Below are positions 12,901 through 27,900 of a stretch of DNA of 64,000 bases, in pieces. Below the pieces are notes generated by a model. It was not told the origin of the DNA. It saw only the letters and a list, made by a program, of their open reading frames with translations, and did no database searches. Numbering within the stretch: position 1 is the stretch's first letter; every line of letters begins with the position of its first letter. A program made the position numbers and the translations under genes. This DNA comes from Diprion similis (taxonomy: Eukaryota > Arthropoda > Insecta > Hymenoptera > Diprionidae): the NCBI RefSeq assembly GCF_021155765.1, contig NC_060106.1:21540031-21604030 (forward strand), in the 5' to 3' direction.

Positions 12901-15900
12901 AGGGGTTAGCCTTGGATTTTTTTTGGCCGAAAAATCTTTTGTCTTGGAATCGATTTGTATGACCCTTTCCGGAGTAAATCGACCCCCAGGAACTCAAAAA
13001 ACGCACGAAACAGAGCGTAGAACCAACAGCAGAGGAATGAGGACGAAAATAAGCAGTTTTTCGCCTGTAACTTTTGATCCGTCGCTCGCAGCGTATTGGG
13101 ACTGCGCTTAATCGATTCCTCTCGCAAAATTACGTCGGAATAGTGCCTGAAAGAATTAATTGCAGCACTTTTCAAAGTCGTCGAAATTTTTACCAAAAAT
13201 GCAAAGGGGTTAGCCTTGGATTTTTTTTGGCCGAAAAATCTTTTGTCTTGGAATCGATTTGTATGACCCTTTCCGGAGTAAATCGACCCCCAGGAACTCA
13301 AAAAACGCACGAAACAGAGCGTAGAACCAACAGCAGAGGAATGAGGACGAAAATAAGCAGTTTTTTGCCTGTAACTTTTGATCCGTTGCTCGCAGCGTAT
13401 TGGGACTGCGCTTAATCGATTCCTCTCGCAAAATTACGTCGGAATAGTGCCTGAAAGAATTAATTGCAGCACTTTTCAAAGTCGTCGAAATTTTTACCAA
13501 AAATGCAAAGGGGTTAGCCTTGGATTTTTTTTGGCCGAAAAATCTTTTGTCTTGGAATCGATTTGTATGACCCTTTCCGGAGTAAATCGACCCCCAGGAA
13601 CTCAAAAAACGCACGAAACAGAGCGTAGAACCAACAGCAGAGGAATGAGGACGAAAATAAGCAGTTTTTCGCCTGTAACTTTTGATCCGTTGCTCGCAGC
13701 GTATTGGGACTGCGCTTAATCGATTCCTCTCGCAAAATTACGTCGGAATAGTGCCTGAAAGAATTAATTGCAGCACTTTTCAAAGTCGTCGAAATTTTTA
13801 CCAAAAATGCAAAGGGGTTAGCCTTGGATTTTTTTTGGCCGAAAAATCTTTTGTCTTGGAATCGATTTGTATGACCCTTTCCGGAGTAAATCGACCCCCA
13901 GGAACTCAAAAAACGCACGAAACAGAGCGTAGAACCAACAGCAGAGAAATGAGGACGAAAATAAGCAGTTTTTCGCCTGTAACTTTTGATTCGTTGCTCG
14001 CAGCGTATTGGGACTGCGCTTAATCGATTCCTCTCGCAAAATTACGTCGGAATAGTGCCTGAAAGAATTAATTGCAGCACTTTTCAAAGTCGTCGAAATT
14101 TTTACCAAAAATGCAAAGGGGTTAGCCTTGGATTTTTTTTGGCCGAAAAATCTTTTGTCTTGGAATCGATTTGTATGACCCTTTCCGGAGTAAATCGACC
14201 CCCAGGAACTCAAAAAACGCACGAAACAGAGCGTAGAACCAACAGCAGAGGAATGAGGACGAAAATAAGCAGTTTTTCGCCTGTAACTTTTGATCCGTTG
14301 CTCGCAGCGTATTGGGACTGCGCTTAATCGATTCCTCTCGCAAAATTACGTCGGAATAGTGCCTGAAAGAATTAATTGCAGCACTTTTCAAAGTCGTCGA
14401 AATTTTTACCAAAAATGCAAAGGGGTTAGCCTTGGATTTTTTTTGGCCGAAAAATCTTTTGTCTTGGAATCGATTTGTATGACCCTTTCCGGAGTAAATC
14501 GACCCCCAGGAACTCAAAAAACGCACGAAACAGAGCGTAGAACCAACAGCAGAGGAATGAGGACGAAAATAAGCAGTTTTTCGCCTGTAACTTTTGATCC
14601 GTTGCTCGCAGCGTATTGGGACTGCGCTTAATCGATTCCTCTCGCAAAATTACGTCGGAATAGTGCCTGAAAGAATTAATTGCAGCACTTTTCAAAGTCG
14701 TCGAAATTTTTACCAAAAATGCAAAGGGGTTAGCCTTGGATTTTTTTTGGCCGAAAAATCTTTTGTCTTGGAATCGATTTGTATGACCCTTTCCGGAGTA
14801 AATCGACCCCCAGGAACTCAAAAAACGCACGAAACAGAGCGTAGAACCAACAGCAGAGGAATGAGGACGAAAATAAGCAGTTTTTCGCCTGTAACTTTTG
14901 ATCCGTTGCTCGCAGCGTATTGGGACTGCGCTTAATCGATTCCTCTCGCAAAATTACGTCGGAATAGTGCCTGAAAGAATTAATTGCAGCACTTTTCAAA
15001 GTCGTCGAAATTTTTACCAAAAATGCAAAGGGGTTAGCCTTGGATTTTTTTTGGCCGAAAAATCTTTTGTCTTGGAATCGATTTGTATGACCCTTTCCGG
15101 AGTAAATCGACCCCCAGGAACTCAAAAAACGCACGAAACAGAGCGTAGAACCAACAGCAGAGGAATGAGGACGAAAATAAGCAGTTTTTCGCCTGTAACT
15201 TTTGATCCGTTGCTCGCAGCGTATTGGGACTGCGCTTAATCGATTCCTCTCGCAAAATTACGTCGGAATAGTGCCTGAAAGAATTAATTGCAGCACTTTT
15301 CAAAGTCGTCGAAATTTTTACCAAAAATGCAAAGGGGTTAGCCTTGGATTTTTTTTGGCCGAAAAATCTTTTGTCTTGGAATCGATTTGTATGACCCTTT
15401 CCGGAGTAAATCGACCCCCAGGAACTCAAAAAACGCACGAAACAGAGCGTAGAACCAACAGCAGAGAAATGAGGACGAAAATAAGCAGTTTTTCGCCTGT
15501 AACTTTTGATTCGTTGCTCGCAGCGTATTGGGACTGCGCTTAATCGATTCCTCTCGCAAAATTACGTCGGAATAGTGCCTGAAAGAATTAATTGCAGCAC
15601 TTTTCAAAGTCGTTGAAATTTTTACCAAAAATGCAAAGGGGTTAGCCTTGGATTTTTTTTGGCCGAAAAATCTTTTGTCTTGGAATCGATTTGTATGACC
15701 CTTTCCGGAGTAAATCGACCCCCAGGAACTCAAAAAACGCACGAAACAGAGCGTAGAACCAACAGCAGAGGAATGAGGACGAAAATAAGCAGTTTTTCGC
15801 CTGTAACTTTTGATCCGTTGCTCGCAGCGTATTGGGACTGCGCTTAATCGATTCCTCTCGCAAAATTACGTCGGAATAGTGCCTGAAAGAATTAATTGCA

Positions 15901-18900
15901 GCACTTTTCAAAGTCGTCGAAATTTTTACCAAAAATGCAAAGGGGTTAGCCTTGGATTTTTTTTGGCCGAAAAATCTTTTGTCTTGGAATCGATTTGTAT
16001 GACCCTTTCCGGAGTAAATCGACCCCCAGGAACTCAAAAAACGCACGAAACAGAGCGTAGAACCAACAGCAGAGGAATGAGGACGAAAATAAGCAGTTTT
16101 TCGCCTGTAACTTTTGATCCGTTGCTCGCAGCGTATTGGGACTGCGCTTAATCGATTCCTCTCGCAAAATTACGTCGGAATAGTGCCTGAAAGAATTAAT
16201 TGCAGCACTTTTCAAAGTCGTCGAAATTTTTACCAAAAATGCAAAGGGGTTAGCCTTGGATTTTTTTTGGCCGAAAAATCTTTTGTCTTGGAATCGATTT
16301 GTATGACCCTTTCCGGAGTAAATCGACCCCCAGGAACTCAAAAAACGCACGAAACAGAGCGTAGAACCAACAGCAGAGGAATGAGGACGAAAATAAGCAG
16401 TTTTTCGCCTGTAACTTTTGATCCGTTGCTCGCAGCGTATTGGGACTGCGCTTAATCGATTCCTCTCGCAAAATTACGTCGGAATAGTGCCTGAAAGAAT
16501 TAATTGCAGCACTTTTCAAAGTCGTCGAAATTTTTACCAAAAATGCAAAGGGGTTAGCCTTGGATTTTTTTTGGCCGAAAAATCTTTTGTCTTGGAATCG
16601 ATTTGTATGACCCTTTCCGGAGTAAATCGACCCCCAGGAACTCAAAAAACGCACGAAACAGAGCGTAGAACCAACAGCAGAGGAATGAGGACGAAAATAA
16701 GCAGTTTTTTGCCTGTAACTTTTGATCCGTTGCTCGCAGCGTATTGGGACTGCGCTTAATCGATTCCTCTCGCAAAATTACGTCGGAATAGTGCCTGAAA
16801 GAATTAATTGCAGCACTTTTCAAAGTCGTCGAAATTTTTACCAAAAATGCAAAGGGGTTAGCCTTGGATTTTTTTTGGCCGAAAAATCTTTTGTCTTGGA
16901 ATCGATTTGTATGACCCTTTCCGGAGTAAATCGACCCCCAGGAACTCAAAAAACGCACGAAACAGAGCGTAGAACCAACAGCAGAGGAATGAGGACGAAA
17001 ATAAGCAGTTTTTCGCCTGTAACTTTTGATCCGTTGCTCGCAGCGTATTGGGACTGCGCTTAATCGATTCCTCTCGCAAAATTACGTCGGAATAGTGCCT
17101 GAAAGAATTAATTGCAGCACTTTTCAAAGTCGTCGAAATTTTTACCAAAAATGCAAAGGGGTTAGCCTTGGATTTTTTTTGGCCGAAAAATCTTTTGTCT
17201 TGGAATCGATTTGTATGACCCTTTCCGGAGTAAATCGACCCCCAGGAACTCAAAAAACGCACGAAACAGAGCGTAGAACCAACAGCAGAGAAATGAGGAC
17301 GAAAATAAGCAGTTTTTCGCCTGTAACTTTTGATTCGTTGCTCGCAGCGTATTGGGACTGCGCTTAATCGATTCCTCTCGCAAAATTACGTCGGAATAGT
17401 GCCTGAAAGAATTAATTGCAGCACTTTTCAAAGTCGTCGAAATTTTTACCAAAAATGCAAAGGGGTTAGCCTTGGATTTTTTTTGGCCGAAAAATCTTTT
17501 GTCTTGGAATCGATTTGTATGACCCTTTCCGGAGTAAATCGACCCCCAGGAACTCAAAAAACGCACGAAACAGAGCGTAGAACCAACAGCAGAGGAATGA
17601 GGACGAAAATAAGCAGTTTTTCGCCTGTAACTTTTGATCCGTTGCTCGCAGCGTATTGGGACTGCGCTTAATCGATTCCTCTCGCAAAATTACGTCGGAA
17701 TAGTGCCTGAAAGAATTAATTGCAGCACTTTTCAAAGTCGTCGAAATTTTTACCAAAAATGCAAAGGGGTTAGCCTTGGATTTTTTTTGGCCGAAAAATC
17801 TTTTGTCTTGGAATCGATTTGTATGACCCTTTCCGGAGTAAATCGACCCCCAGGAACTCAAAAAACGCACGAAACAGAGCGTAGAACCAACAGCAGAGGA
17901 ATGAGGACGAAAATAAGCAGTTTTTCGCCTGTAACTTTTGATCCGTTGCTCGCAGCGTATTGGGACTGCGCTTAATCGATTCCTCTCGCAAAATTACGTC
18001 GGAATAGTGCCTGAAAGAATTAATTGCAGCACTTTTCAAAGTCGTCGAAATTTTTACCAAAAATGCAAAGGGGTTAGCCTTGGATTTTTTTTGGCCGAAA
18101 AATCTTTTGTCTTGGAATCGATTTGTATGACCCTTTCCGGAGTAAATCGACCCCCAGGAACTCAAAAAACGCACGAAACAGAGCGTAGAACCAACAGCAG
18201 AGAAATGAGGACGAAAATAAGCAGTTTTTCGCCTGTAACTTTTGATTCGTTGCTCGCAGCGTATTGGGACTGCGCTTAATCGATTCCTCTCGCAAAATTA
18301 CGTCGGAATAGTGCCTGAAAGAATTAATTGCAGCACTTTTCAAAGTCGTCGAAATTTTTACCAAAAATGCAAAGGGGTTAGCCTTGGATTTTTTTTGGCC
18401 GAAAAATCTTTTGTCTTGGAATCGATTTGTATGACCCTTTCCGGAGTAAATCGACCCCCAGGAACTCAAAAAACGCACGAAACAGAGCGTAGAACCAACA
18501 GCAGAGAAATGAGGACGAAAATAAGCAGTTTTTCGCCTGTAACTTTTGATTCGTTGCTCGCAGCGTATTGGGACTGCGCTTAATCGATTCCTCTCGCAAA
18601 ATTACGTCGGAATAGTGCCTGAAAGAATTAATTGCAGCACTTTTCAAAGTCGTCGAAATTTTTACCAAAAATGCAAAGGGGTTAGCCTTGGATTTTTTTT
18701 GGCCGAAAAATCTTTTGTCTTGGAATCGATTTGTATGACCCTTTCCGGAGTAAATCGACCCCCAGGAACTCAAAAAACGCACGAAACAGAGCGTAGAACC
18801 AACAGCAGAGGAATGAGGACGAAAATAAGCAGTTTTTCGCCTGTAACTTTTGATCCGTTGCTCGCAGCGTATTGGGACTGCGCTTAATCGATTCCTCTCG

Positions 18901-21900
18901 CAAAATTACGTCGGAATAGTGCCTGAAAGAATTAATTGCAGCACTTTTCAAAGTCGTCGAAATTTTTACCAAAAATGCAAAGGGGTTAGCCTTGGATTTT
19001 TTTTGGCCGAAAAATCTTTTGTCTTGGAATCGATTTGTATGACCCTTTCCGGAGTAAATCGACCCCCAGGAACTCAAAAAACGCACGAAACAGAGCGTAG
19101 AACCAACAGCAGAGAAATGAGGACGAAAATAAGCAGTTTTTCGCCTGTAACTTTTGATTCGTTGCTCGCAGCGTATTGGGACTGCGCTTAATCGATTCCT
19201 CTCGCAAAATTACGTCGGAATAGTGCCTGAAAGAATTAATTGCAGCACTTTTCAAAGTCGTCGAAATTTTTACCAAAAATGCAAAGGGGTTAGCCTTGGA
19301 TTTTTTTTGGCCGAAAAATCTTTTGTCTTGGAATCGATTTGTATGACCCTTTCCGGAGTAAATCGACCCCCAGGAACTCAAAAAACGCACGAAACAGAGC
19401 GTAGAACCAACAGCAGAGAAATGAGGACGAAAATAAGCAGTTTTTCGCCTGTAACTTTTGATTCGTTGCTCGCAGCGTATTGGGACTGCGCTTAATCGAT
19501 TCCTCTCGCAAAATTACGTCGGAATAGTGCCTGAAAGAATTAATTGCAGCACTTTTCAAAGTCGTCGAAATTTTTACCAAAAATGCAAAGGGGTTAGCCT
19601 TGGATTTTTTTTGGCCGAAAAATCTTTTGTCTTGGAATCGATTTGTATGACCCTTTCCGGAGTAAATCGACCCCCAGGAACTCAAAAAACGCACGAAACA
19701 GAGCGTAAAACCAACAGCAGAGGAATGAGGACGAAAATAAGCAGTTTTTCGCCTGTAACTTTTGATCCGTTGCTCGCAGCGTATTGGGACTGCGCTTAAT
19801 CGATTCCTCTCGCAAAATTACGTCGGAATAGTGCCTGAAAGAATTAATTGCAGCACTTTTCAAAGTCGTCGAAATTTTTACCAAAAATGCAAAGGGGTTA
19901 GCCTTGGATTTTTTTTGGCCGAAAAATCTTTTGTCTTGGAATCGATTTGTATGACCCTTTCCGGAGTAAATCGACCCCCAGGAACTCAAAAAACGCACGA
20001 AACAGAGCGTAGAACCAACAGCAGAGAAATGAGGACGAAAATAAGCAGTTTTTCGCCTGTAACTTTTGATTCGTTGCTCGCAGCGTATTGGGACTGCGCT
20101 TAATCGATTCCTCTCGCAAAATTACGTCGGAATAGTGCCTGAAAGAATTAATTGCAGCACTTTTCAAAGTCGTCGAAATTTTTACCAAAAATGCAAAGGG
20201 GTTAGCCTTGGATTTTTTTTGGCCGAAAAATCTTTTGTCTTGGAATCGATTTGTATGACCCTTTCCGGAGTAAATCGACCCCCAGGAACTCAAAAAACGC
20301 ACGAAACAGAGCGTAGAACCAACAGCAGAGGAATGAGGACGAAAATAAGCAGTTTTTCGCCTGTAACTTTTGATCCGTTGCTCGCAGCGTATTGGGACTG
20401 CGCTTAATCGATTCCTCTCGCAAAATTACGTCGGAATAGTGCCTGAAAGAATTAATTGCAGCACTTTTCAAAGTCGTCGAAATTTTTACCAAAAATGCAA
20501 AGGGGTTAGCCTTGGATTTTTTTTGGCCGTAAAATCTTTTGTCTTGGAATCGATGTGTATGACCCTTTCCGGAGTAAATCGACCCCCAGGAACTCAAAAA
20601 ACGCACGAAACAGAGCGTAGAACCAACAGCAGAGAAATGAGGACGAAAATAAGCAGTTTTTCGCCTGTAACTTTTGATCCGTTGCTCGCAGCGTATTGGG
20701 ACTGCGCTTAATCGATTCCTCTCGCAAAATTACGTCGGAATAGTGCCTGAAAGAATTAATTGCAGCACTTTTCAAAGTCGTCGAAATTTTTACCAAAAAT
20801 GCAAAGGGGTTAGCCTTGGATTTTTTTTGGCCGAAAAATCTTTTGTCTTGGAATCGATTTGTATGACCCTTTCCGGAGTAAATCGACCCCCAGGAACTCA
20901 AAAAACGCACGAAACAGAGCGTAGAACCAACAGCAGAGGAATGAGGACGAAAATAAGCAGTTTTTCGCCTGTAACTTTTGATCCGTTGCTCGCAGCGTAT
21001 TGGGACTGCGCTTAATCGATTCCTCTCGCAAAATTACGTCGGAATAGTGCCTGAAAGAATTAATTGCAGCACTTTTCAAAGTCGTCGAAATTTTTACCAA
21101 AAATGCAAAGGGGTTAGCCTTGGATTTTTTTTGGCCGAAAAATCTTTTGTCTTGGAATCGATTTGTATGACCCTTTCCGGAGTAAATCGACCCCCAGGAA
21201 CTCAAAAAACGCACGAAACAGAGCGTAGAACCAACAGCAGAGAAATGAGGACGAAAATAAGCAGTTTTTCGCCTGTAACTTTTGATTCCTTGCTCGCAGC
21301 GTATTGGGACTGCGCTTAATCGATTCCTCTCGCAAAATTACGTCGGAATAGTGCCTGAAAGAATTAATTGCAGCACTTTTCAAAGTCGTCGAAATTTTTA
21401 CCAAAAATGCAAAGGGGTTAGCCTTGGATTTTTTTTGGCCGAAAAATCTTTTGTCTTGGAATCGATTTGTATGACCCTTTCCGGAGTAAATCGACCCCCA
21501 GGAACTCAAAAAACGCACGAAACAGAGCGTAGAACCAACAGCAGAGGAATGAGGACGAAAATAAGCAGTTTTTCGCCTGTAACTTTTGATCCGTTGCTCG
21601 CAGCGTATTGGGACTGCGCTTAATCGATTCCTCTCGCAAAATTACGTCGGAATAGTGCCTGAAAGAATTAATTGCAGCACTTTTCAAAGTCGTCGAAATT
21701 TTTACCAAAAATGCAAAGGGGTTAGCCTTGGATTTTTTTTGGCCGAAAAATCTTTTGTCTTGGAATCGATTTGTATGACCCTTTCCGGAGTAAATCGACC
21801 CCCAGGAACTCAAAAAACGCACGAAACAGAGCGTAGAACCAACAGCAGAGAAATGAGGACGAAAATAAGCAGTTTTTCGCCTGTAACTTTTGATTCGTTG

Positions 21901-24900
21901 CTCGCAGCGTATTGGGACTGCGCTTAATCGATTCCTCTCGCAAAATTACGTCGGAATAGTGCCTGAAAGAATTAATTGCAGCACTTTTCAAAGTCGTTGA
22001 AATTTTTACCAAAAATGCAAAGGGGTTAGCCTTGGATTTTTTTTGGCCGAAAAATCTTTTGTCTTGGAATCGATTTGTATGACCCTTTCCGGAGTAAATC
22101 GACCCCCAGGAACTCAAAAAACGCACGAAACAGAGCGTAGAACCAACAGCAGAGGAATGAGGACGAAAATAAGCAGTTTTTCGCCTGTAACTTTTGATCC
22201 GTTGCTCGCAGCGTATTGGGACTGCGCTTAATCGATTCCTCTCGCAAAATTACGTCGGAATAGTGCCTGAAAGAATTAATTGCAGCACTTTTCAAAGTCG
22301 TCGAAATTTTTACCAAAAATGCAAAGGGGTTAGCCTTGGATTTTTTTTGGCCGAAAAATCTTTTGTCTTGGAATCGATTTGTATGACCCTTTCCGGAGTA
22401 AATCGACCCCCAGGAACTCAAAAAACGCACGAAACAGAGCGTAGAACCAACAGCAGAGGAATGAGGACGAAAATAAGCAGTTTTTCGCCTGTAACTTTTG
22501 ATCCGTTGCTCGCAGCGTATTGGGACTGCGCTTAATCGATTCCTCTCGCAAAATTACGTCGGAATAGTGCCTGAAAGAATTAATTGCAGCACTTTTCAAA
22601 GTCGTCGAAATTTTTACCAAAAATGCAAAGGGGTTAGCCTTGGATTTTTTTTGGCCGAAAAATCTTTTGTCTTGGAATCGATTTGTATGACCCTTTCCGG
22701 AGTAAATCGACCCCCAGGAACTCAAAAAACGCACGAAACAGAGCGTAGAACCAACAGCAGAGAAATGAGGACGAAAATAAGCAGTTTTTCGCCTGTAACT
22801 TTTGATTCGTTGCTCGCAGCGTATTGGGACTGCGCTTAATCGATTCCTCTCGCAAAATTACGTCGGAATAGTGCCTGAAAGAATTAATTGCAGCACTTTT
22901 CAAAGTCGTCGAAATTTTTACCAAAAATGCAAAGGGGTTAGCCTTGGATTTTTTTTGGCCGAAAAATCTTTTGTCTTGGAATCGATTTGTATGACCCTTT
23001 CCGGAGTAAATCGACCCCCAGGAACTCAAAAAACGCACGAAACAGAGCGTAGAACCAACAGCAGAGGAATGAGGACGAAAATAAGCAGTTTTTCGCCTGT
23101 AACTTTTGATCCGTTGCTCGCAGCGTATTGGGACTGCGCTTAATCGATTCCTCTCGCAAAATTACGTCGGAATAGTGCCTGAAAGAATTAATTGCAGCAC
23201 TTTTCAAAGTCGTCGAAATTTTTACCAAAAATGCAAAGGGGTTAGCCTTGGATTTTTTTTGGCCGAAAAATCTTTTGTCTTGGAATCGATTTGTATGACC
23301 CTTTCCGGAGTAAATCGACCCCCAGGAACTCAAAAAACGCACGAAACAGAGCGTAGAACCAACAGCAGAGGAATGAGGACGAAAATAAGCAGTTTTTTGC
23401 CTGTAACTTTTGATCCGTTGCTCGCAGCGTATTGGGACTGCGCTTAATCGATTCCTCTCGCAAAATTACGTCGGAATAGTGCCTGAAAGAATTAATTGCA
23501 GCACTTTTCAAAGTCGTCGAAATTTTTACCAAAAATGCAAAGGGGTTAGCCTTGGATTTTTTTTGGCCGAAAAATCTTTTGTCTTGGAATCGATTTGTAT
23601 GACCCTTTCCGGAGTAAATCGACCCCCAGGAACTCAAAAAACGCACGAAACAGAGCGTAGAACCAACAGCAGAGGAATGAGGACGAAAATAAGCAGTTTT
23701 TCGCCTGTAACTTTTGATCCGTTGCTCGCAGCGTATTGGGACTGCGCTTAATCGATTCCTCTCGCAAAATTACGTCGGAATAGTGCCTGAAAGAATTAAT
23801 TGCAGCACTTTTCAAAGTCGTCGAAATTTTTACCAAAAATGCAAAGGGGTTAGCCTTGGATTTTTTTTGGCCGAAAAATCTTTTGTCTTGGAATCGATTT
23901 GTATGACCCTTTCCGGAGTAAATCGACCCCCAGGAACTCAAAAAACGCACGAAACAGAGCGTAGAACCAACAGCAGAGAAATGAGGACGAAAATAAGCAG
24001 TTTTTCGCCTGTAACTTTTGATTCGTTGCTCGCAGCGTATTGGGACTGCGCTTAATCGATTCCTCTCGCAAAATTACGTCGGAATAGTGCCTGAAAGAAT
24101 TAATTGCAGCACTTTTCAAAGTCGTCGAAATTTTTACCAAAAATGCAAAGGGGTTAGCCTTGGATTTTTTTTGGCCGAAAAATCTTTTGTCTTGGAATCG
24201 ATTTGTATGACCCTTTCCGGAGTAAATCGACCCCCAGGAACTCAAAAAACGCACGAAACAGAGCGTAGAACCAACAGCAGAGGAATGAGGACGAAAATAA
24301 GCAGTTTTTCGCCTGTAACTTTTGATCCGTTGCTCGCAGCGTATTGGGACTGCGCTTAATCGATTCCTCTCGCAAAATTACGTCGGAATAGTGCCTGAAA
24401 GAATTAATTGCAGCACTTTTCAAAGTCGTCGAAATTTTTACCAAAAATGCAAAGGGGTTAGCCTTGGATTTTTTTTGGCCGAAAAATCTTTTGTCTTGGA
24501 ATCGATTTGTATGACCCTTTCCGGAGTAAATCGACCCCCAGGAACTCAAAAAACGCACGAAACAGAGCGTAGAACCAACAGCAGAGGAATGAGGACGAAA
24601 ATAAGCAGTTTTTCGCCTGTAACTTTTGATCCGTTGCTCGCAGCGTATTGGGACTGCGCTTAATCGATTCCTCTCGCAAAATTACGTCGGAATAGTGCCT
24701 GAAAGAATTAATTGCAGCACTTTTCAAAGTCGTCGAAATTTTTACCAAAAATGCAAAGGGGTTAGCCTTGGATTTTTTTTGGCCGAAAAATCTTTTGTCT
24801 TGGAATCGATTTGTATGACCCTTTCCGGAGTAAATCGACCCCCAGGAACTCAAAAAACGCACGAAACAGAGCGTAGAACCAACAGCAGAGAAATGAGGAC

Positions 24901-27900
24901 GAAAATAAGCAGTTTTTCGCCTGTAACTTTTGATTCGTTGCTCGCAGCGTATTGGGACTGCGCTTAATCGATTCCTCTCGCAAAATTACGTCGGAATAGT
25001 GCCTGAAAGAATTAATTGCAGCACTTTTCAAAGTCGTCGAAATTTTTACCAAAAATGCAAAGGGGTTAGCCTTGGATTTTTTTTGGCCGAAAAATCTTTT
25101 GTCTTGGAATCGATTTGTATGACCCTTTCCGGAGTAAATCGACCCCCAGGAACTCAAAAAACGCACGAAACAGAGCGTAGAACCAACAGCAGAGGAATGA
25201 GGACGAAAATAAGCAGTTTTTCGCCTGTAACTTTTGATCCGTTGCTCGCAGCGTATTGGGACTGCGCTTAATCGATTCCTCTCGCAAAATTACGTCGGAA
25301 TAGTGCCTGAAAGAATTAATTGCAGCACTTTTCAAAGTCGTCGAAATTTTTACCAAAAATGCAAAGGGGTTAGCCTTGGATTTTTTTTGGCCGAAAAATC
25401 TTTTGTCTTGGAATCGATTTGTATGACCCTTTCCGGAGTAAATCGACCCCCAGGAACTCAAAAAACGCACGAAACAGAGCGTAGAACCAACAGCAGAGGA
25501 ATGAGGACGAAAATAAGCAGTTTTTCGCCTGTAACTTTTGATCCGTTGCTCGCAGCGTATTGGGACTGCGCTTAATCGATTCCTCTCGCAAAATTACGTC
25601 GGAATAGTGCCTGAAAGAATTAATTGCAGCACTTTTCAAAGTCGTCGAAATTTTTACCAAAAATGCAAAGGGGTTAGCCTTGGATTTTTTTTGGCCGAAA
25701 AATCTTTTGTCTTGGAATCGATTTGTATGACCCTTTCCGGAGTAAATCGACCCCCAGGAACTCAAAAAACGCACGAAACAGAGCGTAGAACCAACAGCAG
25801 AGAAATGAGGACGAAAATAAGCAGTTTTTCGCCTGTAACTTTTGATTCGTTGCTCGCAGCGTATTGGGACTGCGCTTAATCGATTCCTCTCGCAAAATTA
25901 CGTCGGAATAGTGCCTGAAAGAATTAATTGCAGCACTTTTCAAAGTCGTCGAAATTTTTACCAAAAATGCAAAGGGGTTAGCCTTGGATTTTTTTTGGCC
26001 GAAAAATCTTTTGTCTTGGAATCGATTTGTATGACCCTTTCCGGAGTAAATCGACCCCCAGGAACTCAAAAAACGCACGAAACAGAGCGTAGAACCAACA
26101 GCAGAGGAATGAGGACGAAAATAAGCAGTTTTTCGCCTGTAACTTTTGATCCGTTGCTCGCAGCGTATTGGGACTGCGCTTAATCGATTCCTCTCGCAAA
26201 ATTACGTCGGAATAGTGCCTGAAAGAATTAATTGCAGCACTTTTCAAAGTCGTCGAAATTTTTACCAAAAATGCAAAGGGGTTAGCCTTGGATTTTTTTT
26301 GGCCGAAAAATCTTTTGTCTTGGAATCGATTTGTATGACCCTTTCCGGAGTAAATCGACCCCCAGGAACTCAAAAAACGCACGAAACAGAGCGTAGAACC
26401 AACAGCAGAGGAATGAGGACGAAAATAAGCAGTTTTTCGCCTGTAACTTTTGATCCGTTGCTCGCAGCGTATTGGGACTGCGCTTAATCGATTCCTCTCG
26501 CAAAATTACGTCGGAATAGTGCCTGAAAGAATTAATTGCAGCACTTTTCAAAGTCGTCGAAATTTTTACCAAAAATGCAAAGGGGTTAGCCTTGGATTTT
26601 TTTTGGCCGAAAAATCTTTTGTCTTGGAATCGATTTGTATGACCCTTTCCGGAGTAAATCGACCCCCAGGAACTCAAAAAACGCACGAAACAGAGCGTAG
26701 AACCAACAGCAGAGAAATGAGGACGAAAATAAGCAGTTTTTCGCCTGTAACTTTTGATTCGTTGCTCGCAGCGTATTGGGACTGCGCTTAATCGATTCCT
26801 CTCGCAAAATTACGTCGGAATAGTGCCTGAAAGAATTAATTGCAGCACTTTTCAAAGTCGTCGAAATTTTTACCAAAAATGCAAAGGGGTTAGCCTTGGA
26901 TTTTTTTTGGCCGAAAAATCTTTTGTCTTGGAATCGATTTGTATGACCCTTTCCGGAGTAAATCGACCCCCAGGAACTCAAAAAACGCACGAAACAGAGC
27001 GTAGAACCAACAGCAGAGAAATGAGGACGAAAATAAGCAGTTTTTCGCCTGTAACTTTTGATTCGTTGCTCGCAGCGTATTGGGACTGCGCTTAATCGAT
27101 TCCTCTCGCAAAATTACGTCGGAATAGTGCCTGAAAGAATTAATTGCAGCACTTTTCAAAGTCGTCGAAATTTTTACCAAAAATGCAAAGGGGTTAGCCT
27201 TGGATTTTTTTTGGCCGAAAAATCTTTTGTCTTGGAATCGATTTGTATGACCCTTTCCGGAGTAAATCGACCCCCAGGAACTCAAAAAACGCACGAAACA
27301 GAGCGTAGAACCAACAGCAGAGGAATGAGGACGAAAATAAGCAGTTTTTCGCCTGTAACTTTTGATCCGTTGCTCGCAGCGTATTGGGACTGCGCTTAAT
27401 CGATTCCTCTCGCAAAATTACGTCGGAATAGTGCCTGAAAGAATTAATTGCAGCACTTTTCAAAGTCGTCGAAATTTTTACCAAAAATGCAAAGGGGTTA
27501 GCCTTGGATTTTTTTTGGCCGAAAAATCTTTTGTCTTGGAATCGATTTGTATGACCCTTTCCGGAGTAAATCGACCCCCAGGAACTCAAAAAACGCACGA
27601 AACAGAGCGTAGAACCAACAGCAGAGGAATGAGGACGAAAATAAGCAGTTTTTCGCCTGTAACTTTTGATCCGTTGCTCGCAGCGTATTGGGACTGCGCT
27701 TAATCGATTCCTCTCGCAAAATTACGTCGGAATAGTGCCTGAAAGAATTAATTGCAGCACTTTTCAAAGTCGTCGAAATTTTTACCAAAAATGCAAAGGG
27801 GTTAGCCTTGGATTTTTTTTGGCCGAAAAATCTTTTGTCTTGGAATCGATTTGTATGACCCTTTCCGGAGTAAATCGACCCCCAGGAACTCAAAAAACGC

